Part shown: piece by piece, positions 33,175-44,651 of the stretch | How the letters are laid out: the number at the start of each line of letters is the position of its first letter | Position numbering within the stretch: position 1 is the first letter of the stretch | Source: Pterobdella sp. o SKG-2022 | Lineage: Eukaryota; Annelida; Clitellata; Hirudinida; Piscicolidae | NCBI GenBank assembly: GCA_964035795.1 | Contig: OZ038323.1 | Span: 8,737,964-8,801,963, forward strand | Reading direction: 5' to 3' | DNA: 64,000 nt | Notes under the pieces: model-generated | Seen by the model: the letters and a program-made list of their open reading frames with translations, nothing else | Databases searched by the model: none | What the model was told of the DNA's origin: nothing | Translations under genes and position numbers: made by a program

Positions 33175-33215
33175 ATGTCAAAAAGAAAGTTATCGAAAGA
33201 AAGAGACGAAGATGA
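33093..33215 (+). other. Upstream ORF overlapping the GABPA start (40 codons)
   Basis: An ATG at 33093 in a strong context (acATGG) opens a 40-codon frame ending in TGA at 33213-33215. It overlaps the first 41 bases of the GABPA coding sequence in another frame. The peptide begins MAAIATIHELCLDKNEIES, which looks more like real protein than random translation. If the transcript starts upstream, it would reduce GABPA translation. It could instead be an alternative first exon, since GTAGGT at 33162 is a usable donor. Confidence 0.5.
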
Positions 33216-36200
33216 AATGTTCATTTATGAACAGTTGGGCGGAGTAAAAAAAAGCAAAGAAGAGTTTCAAAGGTTTGGTGTGAGATTGAAAACTTGAGAT
33301 AGTTATCTAACTTGCAAACCTTTTTTAGTCTTGAAGAGAACATTGCGGATTTTGAACAAAATGTTGAATTCATGAATTCAGATCAATTTCTCATTTCCTG
33401 TGACCAGGTACTTTCTACGAAATTGATCACATTTTTAATATTAATTGTTTTGATCTTTTTGCTGAGCAAAATAATCATAAAGCTTATAATTGTTTTTTTT
33501 ATAATTTTTTCATTAAACTGCAACCAATCTCAACACATCGATAACACTCCATACACAGGAGTTGTTGGTAGATGGTAGGGATATGTTTGTTGAGGTTAAT
33601 CCTGAGACTGCAGAGCAACTGGGGGATTACCTTCCTGTGACAAGCAACAACAATAATTACCTCAACAACCTTGTCACAATAAACACCATGAAGGTGAATT
33701 CTACTATTATTTTGAAATAAAAGCCACAATCATAAACTCATAATGCATAATCAACAGCCTGAAAATGGAAATTTTAAGGTTGAAGACACATCTGCTGATA
33801 ATGATTATTTTCATGGCAGTGATATCAAAATCAAAGAGGTTTGTTTATGTCAAGTACTTTTAAGCATGTTTTATCTGCTTTCCAGAACTAATTTAAAGCT
33901 AAAGTTTATTTTATTGATGCATTGTTCATTTTATAAGTTGATACCACCTTATCAGGAGCAACCAGACCCAGTGGCAGATGAATTAAACAATGCTGACCAG
34001 CCTGAACAGATTGATCTCACTGCTTACACATCTCTCATTAAGACTAACATCAATCCACCTGACTTGTCTATAACCCTGGCTGATCTAAGAGTGATGTTGG
34101 TGGAACAAGGCCTTTTACCACCAGAACTCAACTCATGTCGTTACCTTTTACAGACCACTCAAGAGGTATTCTTATGTGTCATATATTGCTTTATTTGTTT
34201 TTTATTTATTTTTTTAATAAAAGTTAATTTTGCATAAACAAAAATACTCAAAAAAATTTGGTCCATTTTGATGGGTATAGGGAAATTATTGAAAATTTTA
34301 GTCTTAAAAAAATAAATGTATAAAAAATTCCTTATGGAAAATTGAAAATAAAAAGTAATTCATTTTGATGTTTTATTTTTTTTAGTATTAATAATCATTT
34401 ACTAAACCGCCTTAAGAAGTTTGAATTAAGAATGCTTGACCACACTGCAGCTGAGTGAGCACATAGATTTGAAGTCATTTTGTTCTGAGATGGAGTCATC
34501 AGACATCCGGGTAGATCTGGAGGCTCGCCTCAACCCCACCAACAACTACGCCATCATCAACATCCTTGATATAGTCATGCCCTTCCAGGAGCCAGGTTTG
34601 CATGGAGTTGTTGTGAGTAGTTTTTTTGATGCTTCTCTTCATTTTGTTTTGTTTCAACTTTATGTAAAGATACTTCAAACAACATTTTCAAAATAAATGC
34701 ATCAAAAAACAGTATCATTTAAAATTTTAAAGAAAATATTTAGTTATATTTATGATTAAAAATTCAAATATTCAGAACAACCAGTAGTGACAAAGCCAAA
34801 AAGACAGCGATTAGTGAAGAGCAAACCTCCAGCCCCAAACAGCCAGCCATCCAGGGCACCACTGGCCAGTTGGTCTGTTGATCACGAGTTCAAAACCATT
34901 CGAGTTCTCAATGGCATTCCTGAAGGTGAATTCATGTACTTTATTTGCAGTTTCACTATTGTATACTATGCATGGCATATGAGGTTTTATAGTTGAATGA
35001 GAAGACGAAGCTGTGGGCTGTAGTGTCTATTTATATAACTATTTTTCAAATTTATCTTGCATATCACATGACTCAAACTCCACCTACAGACTTGGAAGAC
35101 TGGAGTCCAGAGAATGTTTTAATGTGGATCAAATGGGCTTCCCAGCACTTTCAACTTGTTGACAGCATCTTCAACAGCATCACTGGCGTCAGTGGCAAGG
35201 AGGTGGCGCAGTGGAAACATGAAGATGTAAAGTTCATCAGTCCCAATGATACTGACAATCTTTTCTGGACCCACCTTCAGATACTCAAGAAGTGCAAGCT
35301 GGCTGGTATGTGCTGTGTGTTTTATGGCATGTATGATGGTTGAAACATTGATAAGCTGTATAAGGATTTATAAGATAGTTAGCAAGGTTTCAAATCTGGT
35401 TTTATTTTCACTGCATTGAGGGTAACCAAATTTACTCTATTTAAAAAAATTTTTTTTCAATTTCATTATCATTATTAAAATTTGATATGTTGTAATTATT
35501 CAACAGCACTGCAGTCACCACCCCCACGAGAAAATACAGTCATATCGAACCCAGTGAGAGGAAGGGGAATGAATGGGCAGATCCAACTGTGGCAGTTCCT
35601 TCTTGAGACGTTGATCAACAGAGCTAACAGAGGCATTGTGGAGTGGGTAGGGTCAGCTGGAGAGTTCAGACTTATACAACCTGAAAGTGTTGCCCGGTTG
35701 TGGGGTCAAACAAAGAACAAGGATGGTATGACGTATGAAAAAATGTCGAGAGCCATGAGGTACTATTATGATGGTGACATCATACATAAGGTGCCCAGCA
35801 AAAGATTCCACTACAAATTTGTGTGTGATTTGAAGTCAAGAGTGGGACTTACGGTGCCTGAGATTCAACAATTGGCAGACTCTCCCACAGTGCATATAGA
35901 TTCTGTGGAGAGGCAGAAGTATGAAAACCTTTTAAAGATTCTACGGACACCCGGTTGCCTAAAAAGAGCAGTTCCTATCAACAGCCCTAACGTCCAACCC
36001 GCCACCAACAACAACAATAATATCTTGCAGGGCATTGATAAAAACAACAACAACACTGATGTTCAAAACTACCTGATCATCTCACCAGAACAATTCAACC
36101 TTCTCTCCAATAACTCCAACATTTGGCTCAACAATAGTAGTAACCACGTTAGTCATTTAGATGATGTAGTCAATGAACAGAACGAAACCTTTCCAGATCA

Positions 36201-36270
36201 GCAACAATATATAACATACATCTCCCATGAACAGGATGTAGATACAACCAGTGTTAATGCTTCTATTTGA
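33175..36270 (+). CDS. GABPA: GA-binding protein alpha, ETS transcription factor (625 aa, 9 exons)
   Basis: Exons: 33175-33272, 33329-33407, 33559-33693, 33758-33838, 33956-34165, 34451-34595, 34776-34925, 35090-35305, 35507-36270; all phases join (1878 bases, TGA). GABP-alpha binds GGAA sites as a dimer or tetramer with GABP-beta and drives nuclear genes for mitochondria and ribosomes. Domains: on-sight (OST) domain at about 132-249 (ITLADLRVMLVEQGLLPPEL, then NILDIVMP); Pointed domain at about 300-370 (DWSPENVLMWIKWASQHF); ETS domain at 396-480 with the GABPA-specific entry NGQIQLWQFLLE, WVGSAGEFRL and the recognition helix KMSRAMRYYYDGDIIHKV. The ETS-PNT-OST combination is diagnostic of GABPA (fly Ets97D). 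The protein is longer than the human one (454 aa) because of N-terminal and Asn-rich C-terminal extensions. The start is the ATG in frame with exon 2. Confidence 0.95.
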
Positions 36271-36446
36271 CCTTTGTTCATTCATTTTGACGTTATTTTC
36301 CTAGGAGTATTGTTCATTTTGTGCTTACTTATATAATTAAAACTTCTTTAATAATAAGTATGATCATTAAGAAAAATACTGTAACAGATGTAGGATGTTA
36401 GTGCCTTAAAATTGACAAAATTGCAGAAGTATCAAATATTTCATTT

Positions 36447-36452
36447 AATAAA
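36447..36452 (+). terminator. Polyadenylation signal AATAAA, GABPA
   Basis: AATAAA about 180 bases after the GABPA TGA and about 135 bases before the next gene start. It is the most plausible cleavage signal given the tight spacing. Confidence 0.45.
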
Positions 36453-36587
36453 TTTTCAAAATTCATTTTTATGAGTTTAATCGAGTTCATTTTTGTTACG
36501 TCATAAAACTCAAAATTGTAAAACTAAATGAAAAATAATTTCTTATCTTGTTTTCTTTTTTAAACGAAAAGTATTCTATAAACATCA

Positions 36588-39506
36588 ATGCCTTTCTTTC
36601 AAAAATTTACTATATTTATATTATTGTTCCGAAAGCTTTTATGCGAAGGTTGGAAAATTCATTTCATTAACTGGTTATCAAAATAGATTTGCTTCTAGAA
36701 GTAAGCTTTGCCTGTGAAGGGAGTTGCGAGGTTTATCTTGATGGAAAGCAAGTTGGCTTCAAAGAAAACAGATTATTTGTCAGCAAAAGTGTGGTAAGAT
36801 TTTGATTTATTGTGATTTTGATATTTTATGGCTTAATTTAATTACTGTAAAGACTTTAATTATCCAGTCTTACATATACTTATAAGCAATTTCGTAAAAT
36901 TGGTTTTAAACTGACATTTGCAGGATTTAATAGCAATAAGGGTTGAGATGGAAGTGGGTGTTATAGGTTTTTAATTTTTTATTTGAACACCAAAATAATA
37001 GATGTGTATGAATAAAATAATGACATTGAAGGAGGCATAATGCTCGAATCGAAAAGTAAAAGATGGGACACCAGTGAAAAATAGTATGTTCTATTTAAAA
37101 TTTTAAAAATTACAAAACCTCATTGTTTTATTATCGTTTCACAATGCGCCACTGACGAACTTCATTGAATCACTGATAGAATGGGTTACTTTCCCAAGAA
37201 TCATGTTACCAAACTTTTGTATTTTTATGCAAAGTTTGTCAGTTTTTTGACCAAAATATTCTTATATCTTATGTTGATTTAAAAAGATTTGCCCTTTTCT
37301 TTTTACCACAAATACCTTCAAAAGACCTTGTATCCCATACATAACAAACACTACCACAAAAGATACAATACGTCTATTCATGAATATTATGTTACATCAA
37401 AGTTTTATAACATTCTGATTCTAACGTTTTATATGCACTGTGAGTTCAAACAGAAAAAGATTTGTGACATCTTCATTTAACTAGAAAATAGTGATAAATG
37501 ATCATTAAGACATGTTTGATAAAAAAGTGAACACATGATTATGATTCTAAATTGAATATTAGTAAATTAAACACGTTTATAAATTAAATTTAACTTTCAT
37601 TAGATTTAATTATGGTTTCGTATTGTGTTTCAAACGACCACTTAGTTGGCGCTGCATAGGAGAGACTGCGATGAAGAGTGCAAATTGCGGCTTGCTCGAA
37701 TGTACCGTAAAGAACATGACCAATTGGTCAAGTTATATTTGTTTAATTTTATTAAAATTTGGAGGCATTGTATGTATTTTTTTTCAAATATATTTTTTTT
37801 CCTACTTCAATAAGAGTATTCAGATATATTTATTCTTCAATTTCATTTTTTTTATAAGTTTCAATATAAATTTTTCACAACCGATAAATAACGCAACGAA
37901 AACACTTGATGGTCGACTTAGTATAACAATAAAAACCAATTGAAACAGGAATATCGTTGATTTTGACGATAGTGGGTGGAACTACACGATGCAAGTACAG
38001 AAAAATGGAGATTGTGAGTCATCAAGTTCCTTTTATAACTGCGTCAAAAGTGAGCGTGTGATGTTTATGAAAATGTTGACTTTTTGTAGTAATGTAGGAA
38101 TTTTTAGAAAATAATTAATATTGAGACTGATCTAATAAAGATTATAAAAAAAATTAGACAAAACATTGTTGAAAAATGTTTATTGTCATGGTTTTATTTC
38201 TCGATGGTAAAGTTTTAGCCGGAAGCTCATTTGAAAATCTAAAATTATTCAGAAATGTCAGATAATGCTGTCTGGTTGTGGGTGAAAAGAAAAATAAGTG
38301 AGAAAAAAATTTTTTATATCTATATATTATTAAAATGAAAAAAAATTATATATATAAATAATTAATCCAAGGCAAAAAAGAACAAATTGACGAACAAAGC
38401 AAAACAATGCATTGTAGGATGAAAAGTGGGTGATGACTGTAAACTTGCAGAGAAATATTCCAATAAGATAAATTTAAAAAAGCTGTTCAAATAATAATAA
38501 TAATTAAAAAAAAAAAAAATAATAATAATATGAAATACTTATAAAGCGCCTCTTACGGATAGTTTAGAGGCACTCAATATTAATTATAATAATGATAGTA
38601 TTAATAAATAATTATCCAAGAATAATTATTTGAAAAATATAATTATTCAAATTTTTATGCTGGAGACCTCAAGTTTACTATTTTTTTTACTTTGAATAAA
38701 GTTTTTAAAATAGTTTTTTATTTTTACTTGGGTAACTTGAGAATGCTTGAAGAAAAAAAATGTAAGCNNNNNNNNNNNNNNNNNNNNNNNNNNNNNNNNN
38801 NNNNNNNNNNNNNNNNNNNNNNNNNNNNNNNNNNNNNNNNNNNNNNNNNNNNNNNNNNNNNNNNNNNNNNNNNNNNNNNNNNNNNNNNNNNNNNNNNNNN
38901 NNNNNNNNNNNNNNNNNNNNNNNNNNNNNNNNNNNNNNNNNNNNNNNNNNNNNNNNNNNNNNNNNNNCCAAACGAGTAAATATTGGATGAAAAATAATCA
39001 TTGGAATAATGATTGAAACCAGGGACTGTGAATTGGAATCTCTTGTGGCTGTATGTTGTTATTATCTTGGGGGTCATCCTCATCTTCTTTATGCTCTTCA
39101 TCATATCTTCTTTAATTACTAAAGGTTTTTCAGTTTTTTTTAATGTTTTTTAATTGCAGCAAGATTACTTTTAAACTAATATTTTAGCGTTTTTACTGAG
39201 TTTTAATTATTGTTCTTGAATGATGGTCAAAATACATGTTTTTGGTTAAAACAATTTTAATTATTTTTGCAATTTTTCACATCAAACTCTTGTTTGAAAT
39301 CTGTTGCTAAAAAACACAATGATGTTTTTAATTCGATAAAACATGTAGCTTTTAAGATATTTTCAATATTTGTTGCAACAATGTTCAAAGTCTGTTCCAA
39401 GAAAGGTCAGGGCACTACCTCTCTGAACCCGATGAACTCAATCATCAGTAGCATTGTTCGCAGAAAAGTTTCGGAAGATTCAGCTGGAAACAAAGCAAAG
39501 AATTAA
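36588..39506 (+). CDS. Predicted type I membrane protein with small jelly-roll-like ectodomain (230 aa, 9 exons)
   Basis: Exons: 36588-36648, 36702-36793, 36924-36966, 37032-37083, 37646-37726, 37949-38049, 38253-38297, 39023-39124, 39391-39506 (TAA). All nine join in phase, totalling 693 bases. Residues 1-20 form a signal peptide (MPFFQKFTIFILLFRKLLCE). The ectodomain shows a spaced pattern known from carbohydrate-binding-like jelly-roll modules: EVYLDGKQVGF, LIAIRVE, a GG-IMLES turn, YWRCIGE, DFDDSGWNY and NAVWLWV, with several Cys. One TM helix follows in exon 8 (LYVVIILGVILIFFMLFIIS), then a 40-residue basic Ser-rich tail. A 200-N gap (38768-38967) lies in the last long intron, so one or more exons may be missing there. 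I name no family. The ligand is unknown. Confidence 0.62.
38768..38967. other. Assembly gap, 200 N
   Basis: Exactly 200 N, probably a scaffolding gap of nominal or estimated size. Any ORF read across it is meaningless. It falls in the intron between 38297 and 39023 of the membrane-protein gene. Confidence 1.
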
Positions 39507-41293
39507 GCAGCTGGAGCTACTGCAGGACATTGATGCCGAAATTTCCAGTTCTATTTTTAAAACTGATTTTTTATCAAATATATCGCTTCATTCGAAAATT
39601 TTATAAGCGCATTGTATACCTATAAAATTTGATATAAAGTATTAAAATATTTTAAATTTAAGATTGGATTTCAATGAGAAACAGATTTATAAGTTTTGTT
39701 AACAGATAGAAGATTATGGCAGTTGAACGAAAAAAATTTAGCTGTATGGAGTTTTCAGCTTTCTTTTAGTACCATTGGGTTTCTAATCACTATTCCTAAA
39801 ACAAGTTTAAAGTCTATATATGTGCCCTAAGTCGGATTTTATGTGGTTACATATAACTTAGAAACTATTTTCGTTTTTTTCTTTTTCCTTCCATCCATTT
39901 TGAAATTTCATGCCTGCTTACAATGCCCCCCAGCCCTTTCAAGCCTTTCTGTCTCATAATTTCAGTAACTCTATTATTCAAATCCAACCTATCAACCAAC
40001 ACTTTCATTCTCATTTAAGTTTTTTGATCTACCTTCAATTGTTTCCAATGTTAATCTTAAACCTCACACATCGTTACCTAATTACTCAAATATCACGGCA
40101 CACTTAGTGGCATCATTTTAGCCACAGAAGTAAATTATTTTATTTGAATGAGGGTATATTTTGTGGCACAGACTCAACACGTAAGAAACTTATATCGCAC
40201 AAATTACATTCAAATTTAGCCATCATTTTTCTTTGCATAAAAGCAAGCAATTGAGGTTCTTTCTGGTGCTAAAGTAAATTGACAATCAATAAAAATTTTT
40301 GAGTTTATTTGCAAGATCCTACACACAAGAACGACCTTCCTTTGGAAGCACGGAAAATGCTTGGTCTGAGACGCAACAGTCATCGATGCTTTTTCCAAGT
40401 CCCACATTATCGCCAGCTCTATCAAGTCAAGATCCAGCGCCAAATCTGCGGAAATATTAACAAGCCGCAAATATTAGGGCTTGATGGGCAAATTTCATTT
40501 TCAACCCGTTGCATTCGAGACAACGGGCTGCTGCGGACCTTCAACCATTAGCTTTGTCGAGGAGTTAGGAAGAAAAGTTATCGAGGCGTCAGGGGACCCT
40601 TCGTAGGCAGTATGGTTGCGTCAGAAGATTTCCCTTGCAATTGCCAGCGGCAATGCTACCAGCATTCTTTCCTGCTTCCGTTCTTTTTCCTTTTTCTCTT
40701 AAGAGCAGTTTTTTTTTCTTTTTTCTATATCTCAATTTTCATCTTCACCAATGTATCATTTGTATATTGTTTATATGCATGGTCAAACATTGCATTAATA
40801 TAAGTTAGAACTTTGTGAAATAAAAAAGTGGAAAGCTTAAAGAACTGAGTAAAAGGAAAATTTATATGTATGTGATAGTCTTTTTCAGCCAAAGTAAATA
40901 CTATTTAAACAAAATTTATTTTTATTGAGTACAAAGCTTTTTGTCTACAAATATCGAGTACGTTGATAATGTTACTTTTTTAACCTAAAGCATTATACCT
41001 AAAAAAGTTACCTGTTTTGCTCAAATAATTTGCAGTTTTTAAGTCATTTTTTTTATTATTAATAAATTACTAATATCATTGAAAAAAACTTTTCAAGAAA
41101 GTTTAAAAATTAACTTTTAGACATTTTAGTTTTATGTGCTACCAAAGAATCAAAATTACCTATATACTTTTCCAGTATTCAAGGTTTATAAGCTGCTACA
41201 GTTAACTATCAGGCGGTGAATTTAAGTTCTGAATTTAAGTTTCTGATTTCAAAAGTCTTAATGGTTTGAAGTTAAAGACGTAGTTACTTCAAA
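39507..41293. other. Intergenic, containing a decayed retroelement fragment
   Basis: Apart from the reverse-transcriptase remnant at 40300-40690, this is AT-rich DNA without recognisable exons. It should contain the 3' UTR of the membrane-protein gene and the promoter and 5' UTR of the ankyrin gene. Confidence 0.5.
40300..40690 (+). pseudogene. Decayed retroelement polymerase 3' fragment
   Basis: GC-richer than its surroundings. One + frame reads ATVIDAFSKSHI, then FHFQPVAFETTG, ELGRKVIEASGDP and VWLRQKISLAIASGNATSIL. This is the C-terminal signature of a widespread group of retroelement polymerase ORFs (the usual order is V-D-A-L, P-V-A-F-E-T-x-G, E-L-G-R-R, R-Q-R-x-S-x-A-x-x-R-G-N-A). At least three in-frame stops (two TAG and one TGA) break it and no RT core remains, so it is dead. 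The family is assigned from motif memory only. Confidence 0.6.
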
Positions 41294-44200
41294 ATGAGTT
41301 TTATAGAATTCAAAGAGCAGGTATTACGTTTAAAATGTTTATTTAAAACTCTCGATATAGTTTTTTTCAGAATTTTTTTAGCAAAAAAAATTAAAAAAAA
41401 CTACAGCTCGTTGTGGCATTTCTTTAATGAATATCTAGATAATTTCACATTTCCACAGTCAGCTCTAATGCAAGCTATTATTCGAGGAAACGCAGACGAA
41501 GTACGTTCACTGATATACCGCCGATGTGACGTAAATGAACAAGATGTTGAGAAAAGAACACCACTCCATCTTGCTGCGTTTATGGGCAATGTCGAAATAA
41601 CAATTTTGTTGATATTGAATGGCGCAAGAGTGAATTGTAAAGATTCGCAGTGGTTGACACCTATACACAGAGCCTGTCATTCCAGTCACGAGGCTTGCAA
41701 TTAAATTGGTTTTATATAATATAAATATATCATCAATAATAAAATATTTTATCAATAGCAAAAATATGTCAATACAAAATAACTGATATTCTGAAACTAA
41801 GAATTATTTCATGAAATAAATATTATTATATACATGTCTTGAAAGAAAGAATCATAATTCAAACTATTCATACCTAATTACACTGCTAAATAAAAAAACT
41901 CACTTTAAAGGACATAGATAATTTGATCATTAACATAAAAACATCATAATTCACAAAAAATTTCATACCTAATCACCATACGTAATCAATTGAACAAAAA
42001 ACTACATCACATCAGGAAGTGTTGGAGGTGCTTCTCAAGAACCAAGGAAATGCAAACTCTCGGGATAAAAACTGGCAGACTCCCCTTCATCTTGCCTCGT
42101 CTGCTGACAGTGTCAAATGTGTCGAGTTGCTTCTACCTCATATCAGCAATATTGACATTACGGATAGGTCTGTTGGGTTTGAGTTGAATGATTGACTTCA
42201 AAATTAGTTTCTCAAAAAACTTTGCATTTGATTCAGATTTAATGATTTTTTTTCTTTTTTACTTAACGAATGTATTTATTTCCCAAAATAGTGACAAAAT
42301 TAAATCTAAAAAAAGGGAAACTTTAATGAACTGTGAACAAATTTGATTGATTGTACATTTTGATAATTTTATCATTTAGTTTTTTGAGAGTTATGTAAAT
42401 TGACACTTATCTAAGCCAATATATATGTTTGAAGGTTTTTTGCTATCAAACTGTAGTTTTTATGGTTAAACATTGTATAACTTCATTCAATGAGTTAATA
42501 TAAAATTATCTTAAATGATAAATAGATTTAAGAATTTGAAACATAAATTAAAGAATTTATTAAAAATAACATTAAAAACAGGCATTAATAAAAGTTTAAA
42601 ACATACCACAATAAAAACACGTAACATCACAGATCAGGAAGGTCGAGTCTGCACCATGCTGCTTTCAACGGACACAATGATGTTAATAATGCTTATTTCC
42701 ATTTTAATACTTCAGGTTGCAAATGCACACAACCGATCCACCCATGCAAAAACCTATTAAAGCTCATCAAACCACACCAATTCTCCAAAAATACACATAA
42801 AAATAAAAATGAACACTTAGACAAATATCTTTAACACACATAAACCTAAAAACACGCACACAAAAACCTTAAAATACACACATAAACCTAAAAAAACACA
42901 CATACAAAACTTCCAAATACACATAGACAGTCCACTTGTTACTTGAGAAGGGAGCAAACATAAACTTGATGGACAAGAATGGACGCAGAGCCATCCACTG
43001 GGCCTGCTACAATGGCAATGTGGAAGTGGTTAAGACCCTCATTGCTCTTGATGCTGAACTTCTCTGCTCTGATAAGATGGTGGGTTGCTGGTTGGAGGTG
43101 GTTCAGTTTGGTTGGGGGTATGAGGCATCGTTTGGTTTTATTTGGGTGTTGTTTTAATTAATTTTTTTCATGTTAGTGTCGTATAAAATTAACTGTTTAT
43201 TGTGGTCTAGAAACTTTTGAAGTTAATATCACTAATATTATTCATACTTGTATTGGATTGTATTGTCACTAATTATTTGCTAAACCTCACTGATGATGGA
43301 GTATAAACTGGAATTAATAATTATTTTTATTAAACCTTATATTCATTCAAAACAAACACTCCATCATGAAATCTCAGGGTTTCACACCATTGCATGCAGC
43401 AAGCAGCAATGGAAAGGTGGAGGTGGTGAGATTGTTGATGGAGTATGGAGTGAATGCAGACGCCACCACAACTGATGGAAGCACCAATCTTAATCTGGCC
43501 TGTCTCAATGGTCATGAGGCTGTCTGCAGTGAACTAATCAGCTTCAAGGCGGATGTCAGAACTTGTGACCACAAGGGAATGGTTGGTTGACCTGATTAAT
43601 GATTTTGGTGAGTTTAGATATAGATAGATAAAAAAAAAGTAAGTAGGTAGATAGTTAGTTGGATAAAAAAGCAAATAAATAGCTAGTAGCGGTAGTAATA
43701 GTAGTAGTGCATCGAATCTTAGTTCGACGATATGACGTAATTTCTTTAGATAGATTTAAAAGATGAACTACACCACAGACAGCTCTGCACTGCGCCACTT
43801 TGTGCACAGATGGGCAGGAATGTATGAAGCTAATGCTGAAGGAGGATGTGATTGTTGATGCCAGGGTTAGTGTGTTTCTTGCGTTATTTTTATTCTCTAT
43901 AGTAAAGTTTTAACAGTCATACAATCAACTAAACACCAACAATCAACATCATACATCAACATGAAATCACCAACACGCACACACCCAGAACTGCGAAGGC
44001 AAGACTCCCTTGCATATAGCGACCACACTGGGACACTTTGACAAGGCAGCCCTGCTTATCCAACATGGTTCGATCTTGCTTCTAATTGGCTATATATCTT
44101 TGCTATTACTTCTATTAAAAATGTACCAAGAACAAAGAAGTCTAAAAAATTGAATCAAATGATCTATAAAACTCGGTTTATTTTTGTTCAGCATAAAAGC

Positions 44201-44620
44201 TGGTAGTTTGATCTAGTGAATGTATAATGAAGTTCTTCAGAGACCTCGTGTATCAATGTTTTGTTAATTGTTTTAAAGCAACTTCACAAAATGAAGCAAT
44301 TTTCTTGATACTTTTTATTATTCAAACTGAAATTTTCTAAAAATTTAACTTTTTTAAAGCATTACTATAATTATAAAAATAGAAAATTATATATTAATCA
44401 ATTTGATTACTGAAAGTGCTATTTTTCATTTGATATAAAATGTTTCAGGAGCTGACGTCAACAGCTGTGACGACAACGGAAGTTCACTTTTACACACGGC
44501 AGCTGCCTTTGACCAATCACATCTTATCAGACTGCTGGTGCAGCAAGGGGCTGACGTCACGAGGTTTATCAACATTATACCAATAATAATCAATAATGCT
44601 AATTAATATAATAATGTTGG

Positions 44621-44651
<31 letters not shown>

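Noticed and set aside
38692..39104. Several ORFs spanning 38768-38967
   Set aside because: They read through 200 N of an assembly gap.
42633..42718. Longer version of ankyrin-gene exon 4, ending at cttcag|gttgc
   Set aside because: The phase also fits, but it adds about ten residues to a repeat whose length matches the family exactly with the 42681 donor and 42926 acceptor.
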